This document shows positions 51,130 to 59,146 of a DNA stretch of 64,000 nucleotides, in pieces. The position numbers and the translations under genes are program-made. Origin of the DNA: an uncultured Flavobacteriales bacterium (GTDB lineage Bacteria; Bacteroidota; Bacteroidia; Flavobacteriales_F; PHOS-HE28); assembly GCA_937872175.1 (NCBI GenBank), contig CALMPI010000017.1, forward strand, positions 124,001-188,000, given 5' to 3'. The stretch's first letter is position 1. The number at the start of each line of letters is the position of its first letter. Below the pieces are notes generated by a model, which was not told the DNA's origin, did no database searches, and saw only the letters and a list, made by a program, of their open reading frames with translations.

Positions 51130-52047
51130 TCAGTGCGCCGCCCCGCCCCACACCGTATCGATCACCGCACGCTGCGCCTCCGTGGTGAGGTGCAGGGGGT
51201 CGCGCCACAGGGCCTTGTCCGTCGGGAAGAGGCCCGGACGGTCCAGGTCGATCACCGGCGCCAGTTCGCGGAGGCGCTCCAGATAGCGCGCGCGCAGCGG
51301 CTCAAGGCCGGCCTCGGTATAGATGCGCTGCACCTCCGGATGGGTGGGGTACTCCACGAACCGGAGGGAGCAGCCCAGCGCGGTGCAGCGTGCGGCGATC
51401 CGTTCCAAGCGCCCGAACGCGGCGCTGTCCAGCGAGAAGTCGTTCGCGTTCGTGCGCTCCATCTCCAGCACGCGCTGCCAATGGTCGGGCGGCAGCGCAT
51501 CGTACTGTACGGTGGAGGGCAGCACGGCACTGCGCAGGTTCAGCAGGGTGGCCTCCAGCACGCGGCGGTTGCTCAGGTACAGGAAGGGCTGGTCCAGCAG
51601 CAGCCGGGGTTCGCTGTAGAGGTCCCAGTCCATGCCCCGGTTCATGCCGCGGAACGAGACCTGCACCACCACCTCCTTCAGCGGGGCCTGTGCGGCGAAG
51701 GTGAACAGGTCGGCCAGGGTGCGCGTGTTGCCGCCGGGCACGCCGAGGTTGTAGTAGCGGTGGCCGCAGACCGCCTGCAGGTGGTCCAGGTCGAAGTGCG
51801 AGAGGCGTGAATCGCCCAGCAGGATGCGGTCCTGAGGGGCGCGCCGCAGCTCGATCAGCTTCCACAGCAGGTTGCTGAAGGGCATGGTGCGCCCGTCGTG
51901 GTACAGGTTCTTCCGCTTGAGCGCCTCGGGGATGAGGTGCGAACGATCGAAGTAGGTGTAGGGGTCCACCACCAGCACGGTGCCGAAGACCAGCGCGAAG
52001 GGCAGGGCCAGCGCGGCGATCCAGCGGAAGAGGCGGCGGGTGCTCAT
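51130..52047 (-). CDS. SGNH-like protein, second copy in the MBOAT cluster
   Basis: The 305-residue protein has an N-terminal membrane anchor (about residues 8-27) and an SGNH-hydrolase-like part: LLGDSRLSHFDLDHLQ carries the GDS serine and GLFPTDKALWRDPLHLT the late Asp-x-x-His. Such AlgX/DltD-like proteins accept or transfer acetyl groups outside the membrane. The MBOAT gene lies immediately upstream (its stop is next to this ATG). It is the last gene of the four-gene unit from 55897. Confidence 0.8.
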   Translation of the reverse strand: MSTRRLFRWIAALALPFALVFGTVLVVDPYTYFDRSHLIPEALKRKNLYHDGRTMPFSNLLWKLIELRRAPQDRILLGDSRLSHFDLDHLQAVCGHRYYNLGVPGGNTRTLADLFTFAAQAPLKEVVVQVSFRGMNRGMDWDLYSEPRLLLDQPFLYLSNRRVLEATLLNLRSAVLPSTVQYDALPPDHWQRVLEMERTNANDFSLDSAAFGRLERIAARCTALGCSLRFVEYPTHPEVQRIYTEAGLEPLRARYLERLRELAPVIDLDRPGLFPTDKALWRDPLHLTTEAQRAVIDTVWGGAAH

Positions 52048-53517
52048 CTAGAACTGGAAGTAGATGAAGGGCGAGGTGTGGTAGTAGCTGCCCAGAAAGA
52101 TGATGCTGCCGATGAGGCCGGTGTACAGGGCCCAGCGCTGCCAGGCGCTGCGTTCGGCCAGCCAGGTGGTGGCGCCCTTGCGGCGGTCCAGCCATTGCAC
52201 ACCTTCCATGGCGGCGATGCCGGCCACGGCGAGCACCATCTCACCGCGCCCGGCGCCCACGAGCGGTGCCCACAGGCTGAAGGCATCGGCGGTGAGGAAG
52301 CCGTCCAGGCCGGTGAAGAGGTTGCCCACGATGTGGAAGGCGTCCTGCACGCTGTTGGCGCGGAAGAAGATCCAGGCCAGGTCCACCAGCAGGAAGGTGG
52401 TGATCACCTGCTGGGCCATGTGCAACCGGGGCCAGCGGTGCAGGCCGATCAGCTGCCCCAGGCGCGTCCTTCCGCCTTCGGTGACGATGGCGCCGATGAG
52501 GAACAGGCCGTGCAGGCCGCCCCAGATGATGTAGGTCCAGGCCGCGCCGTGCCACAGGCCGCTCAGCAGGAAAGTGATGAGCAGGTTGTAGTAGCGGCGC
52601 CAGGTCAGCACGCGGTTGCCGCCCAGCGGGATGTACACGTAGTCGCGGAACCAGGTGCTGAGGCTGATGTGCCAGCGGCGCCAGAACTCGCTGATGTTCG
52701 TGCTGGCGTATGGCGTGCGGAAGTTGCGCATCAGGTCGATGCCCAGGCAGCGCGCGGCGCCGAGGGCGATGTCGCTGTAACCGCTGAAGTCGCAGTAGAT
52801 CTGCACCGCGAAGAGCAGCGAGGCCAGGATGAGCGCCGGGCCGTCGTGGGTGTACGGCGCGTCGTACACATGGTCCACCATGGCGCCCACGCGGTCGGCG
52901 ATCATGATCTTCTTGAAGAAGCCCCAGGCCATGAGGCGCAGGCCGCTGGCCAGCAGGCCGGGGTCGAAGGCCATGGGCAGGTGCAGCTGCCGCAGCAGGT
53001 TGCCGGGGCGCTCGATGGGGCCGGCCACGAGCTGGGGATAGAACATCACGTACAGGCTGAAGATCCCCAGATGGCGCTCGGCGCGTTGCCGGCCGTAGTA
53101 CACCTCGATGGTGTAGCTCAGGCTTTGGAAGGTGTGGAAGCTGAGGCCGATGGGCAGGATGATGCCCAGGTCGGGGATGGTGTAGCCGGTCCAGCCCGCG
53201 GCCCGCACCATCGCCTCGATGTTCTCGGTGAGGAAGCCGTAGTACTTGAAGATGGCCAGCACGCCCACGTTGGCCACGATGCTGGCGATGAGCCAGCGCC
53301 TGCGCACCACACCCTCGCTGCGTTCGATCAGCAGCCCGGCCCCGTAGTCCACCGCGATGGTGAAGGCCAGGATGAGGATGTACACCGGCACGAAGGCCAT
53401 GTAGAACCAGCAGCTGGCGGCCAGCAGCATCGGCCAGCGCCAGCGGTGCGGCAGCAGATGGTACGTGGTGGTCACCACCACGAAGAAGACCAGGAAGGCG
53501 ATCGAGTTGAAGATCAT
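52048..53517 (-). CDS. MBOAT O-acyltransferase (AlgI-like), second copy
   Basis: The 489-residue polytopic membrane protein has the AlgI-like N-terminus IFNSIAFLVFFVVVT, the block YCDFSGYSDIALGAARCLG, STWFRDYVYIPLGGNR and the catalytic His in LWHGAAWTYIIWG. MBOAT enzymes move acetyl groups across the membrane for polysaccharide O-acetylation. The ATG at 53517 overlaps the stop of the upstream SGNH-like gene by 4 nt. The C-terminus FIYFQF is shared with the first MBOAT copy at 54449-55897, pointing to duplication. Confidence 0.95.
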   Translation of the reverse strand: MIFNSIAFLVFFVVVTTTYHLLPHRWRWPMLLAASCWFYMAFVPVYILILAFTIAVDYGAGLLIERSEGVVRRRWLIASIVANVGVLAIFKYYGFLTENIEAMVRAAGWTGYTIPDLGIILPIGLSFHTFQSLSYTIEVYYGRQRAERHLGIFSLYVMFYPQLVAGPIERPGNLLRQLHLPMAFDPGLLASGLRLMAWGFFKKIMIADRVGAMVDHVYDAPYTHDGPALILASLLFAVQIYCDFSGYSDIALGAARCLGIDLMRNFRTPYASTNISEFWRRWHISLSTWFRDYVYIPLGGNRVLTWRRYYNLLITFLLSGLWHGAAWTYIIWGGLHGLFLIGAIVTEGGRTRLGQLIGLHRWPRLHMAQQVITTFLLVDLAWIFFRANSVQDAFHIVGNLFTGLDGFLTADAFSLWAPLVGAGRGEMVLAVAGIAAMEGVQWLDRRKGATTWLAERSAWQRWALYTGLIGSIIFLGSYYHTSPFIYFQF

Positions 53518-54449
53518 CGGCCCCCCGCGCCGCGCGGCGGGAGGCAAATGTCGGTGAACTGCGCCGCACCGGCACGGCCCAGGTGGCTGCCGTCCACGTA
53601 CAGGGCATCCGGCCAGCGGTGGTCGTTGCCGTCGATCACCGTGTGCCCAAGGGGTTCCAGCATGGTGCGCAGGCGGCCGACATGGGTCTGTTGAAGGGCA
53701 TCGAGCGCCGGGGTGCGCAGGCCGTCACGGTAGGCGCATTGCACCACCACCAGCTTCACGCCGCGTTGCTTCAGCCAGCCGGCGAAGTGGGCGAGGGCCG
53801 CATAGCGCGCGTCATCCAGCTGGCCGGCGTCAGGAGGTGTTTCGTTGAAGCGGCTTTGGTCGATGCGGTCGGCAGGCACGTCAAGGGTGGCGCCGCCATG
53901 GGCGTCGAAGCCCAGGTATTCGTAGTTGCCGGGGTCGTGGAAACGGATCCGGTTGGCCTCGGCCTGGCGCAGGAGATACGGCGCGTCCCAGTGGCGCAAG
54001 TAGCTCAGGACGAGCGGCTCTCCATCCATGAAACGTGCCATGGCCGCACTGTCGGTACCCAGCTGGCGCCCGGCGCTCCGGAAGTCCATCAGGTTGGTGG
54101 CCACGAGCACGGTGTGCGGGCGCAGGTGGTCGGTGAGCAGGGTGCCCAGCACCGGGAGCTCGGCCGCGCCAAGGCCCCAGGCCGCCGCGTTCACATAGCG
54201 TTCCGTGCCGAAATGGGCCACCACGCCGGCGCTCGCCAGGTTGTTCAGCGTCATGGAGGAGCCCACCGCAAGGACGTCCACCCCGTCGGAGAAGTGCGCG
54301 CGTACGAAGGCGAGCTTCTCGTTCAGGGCGATGTTGTTGGTGATGCGGGGCGCCGGCACGGTGTCGCGCAGCAGCAGCAGGTAGGCGAGGGGGATCGCCA
54401 GGGCGGGCAGGCCCAGCAGCGCGCAGCGGAGGATGAAGCGCCCCACCAT
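53514..54449 (-). CDS. SGNH-like protein, first copy in the MBOAT cluster
   Basis: The 311-residue protein has a membrane anchor (about residues 7-26) and an SGNH-like fold: DVLAVGSSMTLNN holds the nucleophile Ser and YVDGSHLGRAGAA the Asp-x-x-His. An Asn in VLVATNLMDF may be the oxyanion residue. It is probably the periplasmic partner of the MBOAT encoded upstream, as with DltD or AlgJ/X. Start and stop overlap its neighbours by 1 and 4 nt. Confidence 0.8.
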   Translation of the reverse strand: MVGRFILRCALLGLPALAIPLAYLLLLRDTVPAPRITNNIALNEKLAFVRAHFSDGVDVLAVGSSMTLNNLASAGVVAHFGTERYVNAAAWGLGAAELPVLGTLLTDHLRPHTVLVATNLMDFRSAGRQLGTDSAAMARFMDGEPLVLSYLRHWDAPYLLRQAEANRIRFHDPGNYEYLGFDAHGGATLDVPADRIDQSRFNETPPDAGQLDDARYAALAHFAGWLKQRGVKLVVVQCAYRDGLRTPALDALQQTHVGRLRTMLEPLGHTVIDGNDHRWPDALYVDGSHLGRAGAAQFTDICLPPRGAGGR

Positions 54450-55897
54450 CAGAACTGGAAGTAGATGAACTCACCGCCGCCGAGCGGAGCGGTGAGGGTG
54501 AGCACGGCGATGACGCCATAGTACACCAGCCGGCGCACGGGCATGGGCAGCAGCCCGTCGAGCTGCAATCCGTACTGCCGTTCACGGGCCAGCCACTCGA
54601 TCACCAGGGTGATGCCGATGCCCAGCAGGGCGAAGGCCAGGACCTTCTTGTCCGCGATGAACGGTGCGTGCAGCAGCGTGGGCGAGGCGATGGCGCCCAG
54701 GATGTCGAAGGCCTGCGCCATGCTCTCGGCACGGAAGAAGGTCCAGGCGAAGCAGGCCAGCAGGAAGGTGGTGAGCAGTTGCAGCGCTTCGCGGGCGCTG
54801 GGAAGCAGGCGGCCGGCGGCCACCGTATCGCTCATGGCGTGGTGCGTGTCGCGCAACAGCAGGGGCAGGAAGAGCAGGCCGTTCACCGCGCCCCAGGCCA
54901 CGAAGGTCCAGTTGGCACCGTGCCAGAAGCCGCTCACCAGGAAGATGATGAGCACGTTGCGCACGGTGCGTGCCTTGCCGCCGCGGCTTCCGCCCAGGGG
55001 GATGTAGAGATAGTCGCGGAACCAGGTGCTGAGGCTGATGTGCCAGCGGCGCCAGAACTCGGCGATGTCGCGGCTGAAGTAGGGGTAGGCGAAGTTGCGC
55101 ATCAGCTCGAAGCCGAACAGCCGCGCGCAGCCGATGGCGATGTCGCTGTAGCCGCTGAAGTCGCCGTAGATCTGGAAGGCGAAGAGCAGCACGGCCAGCG
55201 CCAGGGTGCTGCCATCGTGCGCCTCGTGCGCGCTGAACACGGGGTTCACAAAGGCGGCGCAATTGTCCGCCACCACCACTTTCTTGAAGAGGCCCCAGAG
55301 CATCTGGCGCACACCGTCGTATGCGGCCGCCTCGTTGAAGCGCCGCTCGGTGCCGAACTGCGGCAGCATGTGCCGGGCGCGCTCGATGGGACCGGCCAGC
55401 AGCTGGGGGAAGAAGCTCACGAAGGCGAAGAAGGTGGAGGCCTCGCGCACAGCGGGCAGCTGCCTGCGGTACACGTCGAAGGTGTAGCTCAGGCTCTGGA
55501 AGGTGTAGAAGCTGATGCCCACGGGCAGCACCAGCCCGAGCGGTCGTGCATCGATGGGCCGCCCCAGCAGCGTGAACGCGTCCACAAAGCTCTGCAGGAA
55601 GAAGTCGTAGTACTTGAAGAAGCCCAGGAGCCCCAGGTTGGCCGTCAGGCTCAGCCCCATCAGGAGCGTGCGGCGCGAGGGAGCCTCGGTGCGTGCCAGG
55701 GCCAGGGCCACCAGGTAGTCCACCCCGGCGGTGAAGAGCCACAGCCCCAGGAATCGCCAGTCCCACCACCCGTAGAACACGCATCCGGCCAGGATGAGGA
55801 AGGCGTTGCGCCAGGGCACCGAACGCCTGAACACACCCCAGTACAGGAGGAACACGATCGGGAGGAAGACCGCGAAGTCGATCGAGTTGAAGAGCAT
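54449..55897 (-). CDS. MBOAT O-acyltransferase (AlgI-like), first copy
   Basis: The 482-residue protein begins MLFNSIDFAVFLPIVFLLYW, the typical AlgI-like start, which fixes the ATG at 55897 although the frame opens at 55978. It has YGDFSGYSDIAIGCARLFG, STWFRDYLYIPLGGSR and FWHGANWTFVAWG with the catalytic His. It starts the four-gene O-acetylation unit. A perfect TAGCTTTG -7 box lies at 55976-55983, giving a leader of about 75 nt. Confidence 0.95.
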   Translation of the reverse strand: MLFNSIDFAVFLPIVFLLYWGVFRRSVPWRNAFLILAGCVFYGWWDWRFLGLWLFTAGVDYLVALALARTEAPSRRTLLMGLSLTANLGLLGFFKYYDFFLQSFVDAFTLLGRPIDARPLGLVLPVGISFYTFQSLSYTFDVYRRQLPAVREASTFFAFVSFFPQLLAGPIERARHMLPQFGTERRFNEAAAYDGVRQMLWGLFKKVVVADNCAAFVNPVFSAHEAHDGSTLALAVLLFAFQIYGDFSGYSDIAIGCARLFGFELMRNFAYPYFSRDIAEFWRRWHISLSTWFRDYLYIPLGGSRGGKARTVRNVLIIFLVSGFWHGANWTFVAWGAVNGLLFLPLLLRDTHHAMSDTVAAGRLLPSAREALQLLTTFLLACFAWTFFRAESMAQAFDILGAIASPTLLHAPFIADKKVLAFALLGIGITLVIEWLARERQYGLQLDGLLPMPVRRLVYYGVIAVLTLTAPLGGGEFIYFQF

Positions 55898-55975
55898 GCG
55901 GGAGGCGCGGGGAACGGCTTGTACGGCCCGGTGGGGTGGCGGGTTCCGGGGGAAGCGGACGACCGGACGCAGTGC

Positions 55976-55983
55976 CAAAGCTA
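55976..55983 (-). promoter_or_regulatory. -7 promoter element of the MBOAT cluster (TAGCTTTG)
   Basis: Perfect TAnnTTTG on the minus strand, 78 nt before the ATG at 55897; divergent from the plus-strand element at 56011. Confidence 0.55.
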
Positions 55984-56010
55984 CCTGTCGATGCCCGGGT
56001 ACGTGAGCGC

Positions 56011-56018
56011 TATCTTGG
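56011..56018 (+). promoter_or_regulatory. -7-like element (TATCTTGG)
   Basis: 5 of 6 match to TAnnTTTG, ending 7 nt before the ATG at 56026. The same octamer recurs before the next gene. Confidence 0.4.
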
Positions 56019-56025
56019 CAGGGCC

Positions 56026-56448
56026 ATGCGCTTCGAACCGCGCATCATCGAGACACGCATCGCCACCATCACCCTGGTGCGCCCGGGCTTCATCGAGCAG
56101 CGCTACCGCCCGGGTGAACGGATCGACCTGCCCGGCTTCGCGGAGAACAAGCGCGCACGGCTCGAGCTGGCGCAGGGGAAGCCGTGCGTGATGCTGAGCA
56201 TCATCCCCCGGGACATGGACTTCGACATGGAGGTCACCGGGGTGGACCATTTCGGTCCGGAGCGTGGGCAGGACACCCTGTGCGCCCTCGCGGTGGTGGT
56301 GCACGACAGCATGGCGGAAATGGTCACCAAGCTGTTCTTCACCTACTTCCCCACGGTGTTCCGCACGCAGGTGTTCAATGAGGAGTCCGAAGCGCGCCGG
56401 TGGTTGCAGCTGCAGTTGGCGGAGGTGATCCAGGAGGAGGAGCGGTAG
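56026..56448 (+). CDS. STAS/SEC14-like small protein
   Basis: The 140-residue protein (MRFEPRIIETRIATITLVRP at the start) resembles the small Bacteroidota STAS/SEC14-like proteins: ALAVVVHDSMAEMVTKLFFTYF and TQVFNEESEARRWL are the usual last strand and helix. Their role is unknown. The ATG at 56026 is favoured by the -7-like box and by similarity; the frame is open 30 codons further upstream. Confidence 0.7.
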   Translation: MRFEPRIIETRIATITLVRPGFIEQRYRPGERIDLPGFAENKRARLELAQGKPCVMLSIIPRDMDFDMEVTGVDHFGPERGQDTLCALAVVVHDSMAEMVTKLFFTYFPTVFRTQVFNEESEARRWLQLQLAEVIQEEER

Positions 56449-56535
56449 CCGCCGCCACGGCGGATTACCAGTTGCTGTCCTGCGCGTGGACCGCTCGATG
56501 GCCGGTCCGCTGCGCCGGTGCAGGGCGTTCGGCGG

Positions 56536-56543
56536 TATCTTGG
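56536..56543 (+). promoter_or_regulatory. -7-like element (TATCTTGG)
   Basis: 5 of 6 match to TAnnTTTG, ending 21 nt before the ATG at 56565. Confidence 0.35.
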
Positions 56544-56564
56544 CGCTTGCCTACACCCCACACC

Positions 56565-56996
56565 ATGGACACGGATCTCTCCGAACCGCACGGATCCCAG
56601 CAGATCACCTACGAGGACCGCTACTCAAGCTTGGGTATTCTGTTCTACAGCATCGCGGCCAGCGACCGATCGGTGGTGCAGGTCGAGCTCAAGGCGTTCC
56701 AGGACATGATGATGCAGCACTGGATGGCGACCGACCCCACGTTGGACGAAGCCGGTGTGGCCAGCGTGCGCTACATGGACATCGCCTTCGATGAAGCGCA
56801 TCGCAGCGGCATGGACGCGGAGGAGGCCTTCGCCACCTTCGAGGCCGACCTGTTGCGCGAACCCGACCGCTATGATGCGTGGAGCAGGGACCTCATCCTG
56901 CGCACCGCCGACGCCATTGCCCAAGCCTCCGCCGGTGTGAACGCCAGCGAAGCGAAGTTCATCGGGCGGCTGCAGAAGTTGCTGGGCCGCTCCTGA
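56565..56996 (+). CDS. Helical hypothetical protein, possibly TerB-like
   Basis: The 143-residue protein has no signal or membrane segment and is mostly helical (YSSLGILFYSIAASDRSV; VELKAFQDMMMQHW; DAEEAFATFEADLL; INASEAKFIG-like end). The acidic helices and the ASDRSV turn recall TerB-like proteins, but I cannot confirm it. The frame is open upstream to 56400; the ATG at 56565 gives the natural start and a -7-like box precedes it. Confidence 0.65.
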   Translation: MDTDLSEPHGSQQITYEDRYSSLGILFYSIAASDRSVVQVELKAFQDMMMQHWMATDPTLDEAGVASVRYMDIAFDEAHRSGMDAEEAFATFEADLLREPDRYDAWSRDLILRTADAIAQASAGVNASEAKFIGRLQKLLGRS

Positions 56997-57061
56997 TCGG
57001 AACGGGTCGTCGAACACTGCTCCGGACCTGGTGGAGGCATGCCGGCCAACGGTACTTCAGG

Positions 57062-57679
57062 TCACTCGATCGCGAACTTGTGGGTGCTCATGCGCCCGTG
57101 CTCATCCCGGAGCAACAGCAGGTAGGCGCCCGCAGGGATGCCGCTCAGGTCAAGCTCCGCCTGACCATCGTGCACGGTGACCTGCAAGAGCGACAGCCCG
57201 GCAAGGTCGAGCACCTGAACGAACAGCGGTCCGCTCCGAGTGGTGTGGAGCTGAAGTGTGGGCGAGCTTGCTGGGACAGGGTTCGGGCCGATGGAGAGGT
57301 CGCTTCCCGGATCCGCATCAGCGACGGTCGTGGGAATGAGCGGCCCGCAGATGCATACCATGCACAATCCCGTGTCCGCGTAGAAGAGAAAGTCGCACGG
57401 CTGCGAGCAGAGGTCCATGAGGATGGTGTCTCCGACCACGTTCAATGGAATGGGCTGTCCCCATTGCGAGCCATCCACACAACCGGGCGGATCGAAGAAC
57501 CATGTATAAGGACCTGGGCAGGCGCTCCACAAGGCCGAGTATGGTCCGAAGGCCCACACGCCATCGCATCCGTTGATGGGTGGGGTCACATAGTAGGTGT
57601 TAAGCGTGATCTGTGCCGAAGCACCGCTCGTGCACACGACGAGGGCCAGGAGCGCCGCCAGGCTTCGGAACCGCTTCAT
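57062..57679 (-). CDS. Small secreted protein with T9SS type A sorting domain
   Basis: The 205-residue protein has a signal peptide (SLAALLALVVCTSGASAQ), a short Cys-rich middle with WSACPGPYTWFFDPPGC, LCSQPCDFLFYADTGLCMVC, and a C-terminal T9SS type A domain (IGPNPVPASSPTLQL, VLDLAGLSLLQV, GIPAGAYLLLLRD). The middle has eight cysteines in about 85 residues and may be a disulfide-stabilised or binding module; it is not recognised. A weak -7-like octamer ends 4 nt before the ATG. Confidence 0.85.
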   Translation of the reverse strand: MKRFRSLAALLALVVCTSGASAQITLNTYYVTPPINGCDGVWAFGPYSALWSACPGPYTWFFDPPGCVDGSQWGQPIPLNVVGDTILMDLCSQPCDFLFYADTGLCMVCICGPLIPTTVADADPGSDLSIGPNPVPASSPTLQLHTTRSGPLFVQVLDLAGLSLLQVTVHDGQAELDLSGIPAGAYLLLLRDEHGRMSTHKFAIE

Positions 57680-57683
57680 TCGG

Positions 57684-57691
57684 TGAAGCTA
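57684..57691 (-). promoter_or_regulatory. Weak -7-like element (TAGCTTCA), leaderless spacing
   Basis: 4 of 6 match to TAnnTTTG, ending 4 nt before the ATG at 57679. Confidence 0.3.
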
Positions 57692-57805
57692 GCCCGGCCA
57701 CTGAACAAGGGAGGCGGCCGTCCCATGCGTTCGTGAACAGGTCGATGTGCGGTCCGAAATGCCGCAGGGCCTCCGGTGGGAGACCCTGCGAGCGTGTGTC
57801 GTATG

Positions 57806-57826
57806 GCACAGGCAGGATGCCTGTGC
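57806..57826. repeat. Short perfect hairpin, REP-like
   Basis: GCACAGGCA, a 3-nt loop (GGA) and TGCCTGTGC form a 9-bp stem 4 nt beyond the acyl-CoA dehydrogenase stop on the minus strand. There is no T-tract, so it is more a repeated palindrome than a classical terminator. Confidence 0.65.
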
Positions 57827-57830
57827 GACC

Positions 57831-59051
57831 TTACTTGAACGCCGGGATGCCGGTCACCTCGGCTCCGGTGATCAGCAGGTGGATGTCGTGGGTGCCTTCG
57901 TAGGTCACCACGCTCTCCAGGTTCATCATGTGGCGCATGATGGGGTATTCGTTGGTGATGCCCATGCCGCCGAGGATCTGGCGGGCCTCACGGGCCACGG
58001 TGAGCGCGAGGTGCACGTTGTTGCGCTTGGCCATGCTGATCTGCTGCGTGGTGGCGCGGCCTTCGCTGCGCAGCACGCCCAGGCGCCAGGTGAGCAGCTG
58101 GGCCTTGGTGATCTCGGTGATCATCTCGGCCAGCTTCTTCTGGGTGAGCTGGAAGGCCCCGATGGGCTTGCCGAACTGGATGCGCTGTTTGCTGTAGCGG
58201 AGCGCCACATCATAGCACTCCATGGCCACGCCCAGCGTGCCCCAGGCGATGCCGTAGCGCGCGCTGTCCAGGCAGCCCATGGGGGCGCCCAGGCCGCTCT
58301 TGTTGGGCAGCAGGTTGCCCTTGGGCACCTTCACGTTGTCGAACACCAGCTCGCCGGTGGGGCTGGCGCGCAGGCTCAGCTTGCCGTGCGTGGTGGGGGT
58401 GGTGAAGCCCTCCATGCCGCGCTCCACGATGAGGCCGTGGATGCGGCCCTCGGTGTTCTCGGCCTTGGCCCACACGATGGCCAGGTCGGCGAAGGGCGCG
58501 TTGCTGATCCACATCTTGGCGCCGTTCAGCAGGTAGTGGTCGCCCATGTCCTTGAAGGTGGTGACCATGCCGCCGGGGTTGCTGCCGAAGTCGGGCTCGG
58601 TGAGGCCGAAGCAGCCGATCTTCTTCCCCTGCACCATGTCCGGCAGCCACTTCTTCTTCTGCTCCTCGCTGCCGTACTTCCAGATGGGATACATGGCCAG
58701 CGAGCCCTGCACGCTGCACAGGCTGCGCAGGCCGCTGTCGCAGCGCTCGATCTCCTGCATGATGAGGCCGTAGCTGATCTGGTCCAGTCCGGGGCCGCCG
58801 TATTCGGCCGGAACGAACGGGCCGAACGCGCCGATGTCGGCCAGGCCGGGGATGATGTCCTTGCTGAAGGTGGCCCGTTCGAAGCGCTCCTCGATGATCG
58901 GCTTGAGGTGCTTGCTCACGTGCTTGCGCGCGGTGTCGCGGATCAGCTTCTGCTCCTCGGTGAGCAGCTCGTCCACCAGGTAGTGGTCGTGGCTCTGGAA
59001 CAGGTCGGTGGCGGCCTTGGCCGTGGTGCCGTTGGCGGAAGTGGTGGACAT
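57831..59051 (-). CDS. gcdH: Acyl-CoA dehydrogenase, glutaryl-CoA dehydrogenase type
   Basis: The 406-residue FAD enzyme has the GcdH-like blocks LRSLCSVQGSLAMYPI, CFGLTEPDFGSNPGGM (flavin region), MWISNAPFADLAIVWA and the late VTYEGTHDIHLL with the catalytic Glu. GcdH oxidises and decarboxylates glutaryl-CoA to crotonyl-CoA in lysine and tryptophan breakdown. The N-terminal 15 residues are Thr/Ala-rich and poorly conserved. The gene stands alone with a perfect TACTTTTG -7 box at 59096, 44 nt upstream. Confidence 0.92.
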   Translation of the reverse strand: MSTTSANGTTAKAATDLFQSHDHYLVDELLTEEQKLIRDTARKHVSKHLKPIIEERFERATFSKDIIPGLADIGAFGPFVPAEYGGPGLDQISYGLIMQEIERCDSGLRSLCSVQGSLAMYPIWKYGSEEQKKKWLPDMVQGKKIGCFGLTEPDFGSNPGGMVTTFKDMGDHYLLNGAKMWISNAPFADLAIVWAKAENTEGRIHGLIVERGMEGFTTPTTHGKLSLRASPTGELVFDNVKVPKGNLLPNKSGLGAPMGCLDSARYGIAWGTLGVAMECYDVALRYSKQRIQFGKPIGAFQLTQKKLAEMITEITKAQLLTWRLGVLRSEGRATTQQISMAKRNNVHLALTVAREARQILGGMGITNEYPIMRHMMNLESVVTYEGTHDIHLLITGAEVTGIPAFK

Positions 59052-59095
59052 GCGAAGGGGGGTTCACGGTGGCGGGGAGGCCGCGCACCGGGCTG

Positions 59096-59103
59096 CAAAA
59101 GTA
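59096..59103 (-). promoter_or_regulatory. -7 promoter element (TACTTTTG)
   Basis: Perfect TAnnTTTG on the minus strand, 44 nt before the ATG at 59051; divergent from the element at 59129. Confidence 0.6.
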
Positions 59104-59128
59104 GCACGCCCACCCCCGCGCCGCCGGA

Positions 59129-59136
59129 TACCTTTG
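59129..59136 (+). promoter_or_regulatory. -7 promoter element (TACCTTTG)
   Basis: Perfect TAnnTTTG, 10 nt before the ATG at 59147. Confidence 0.6.
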
Positions 59137-59146
59137 CCCGCCGGCC

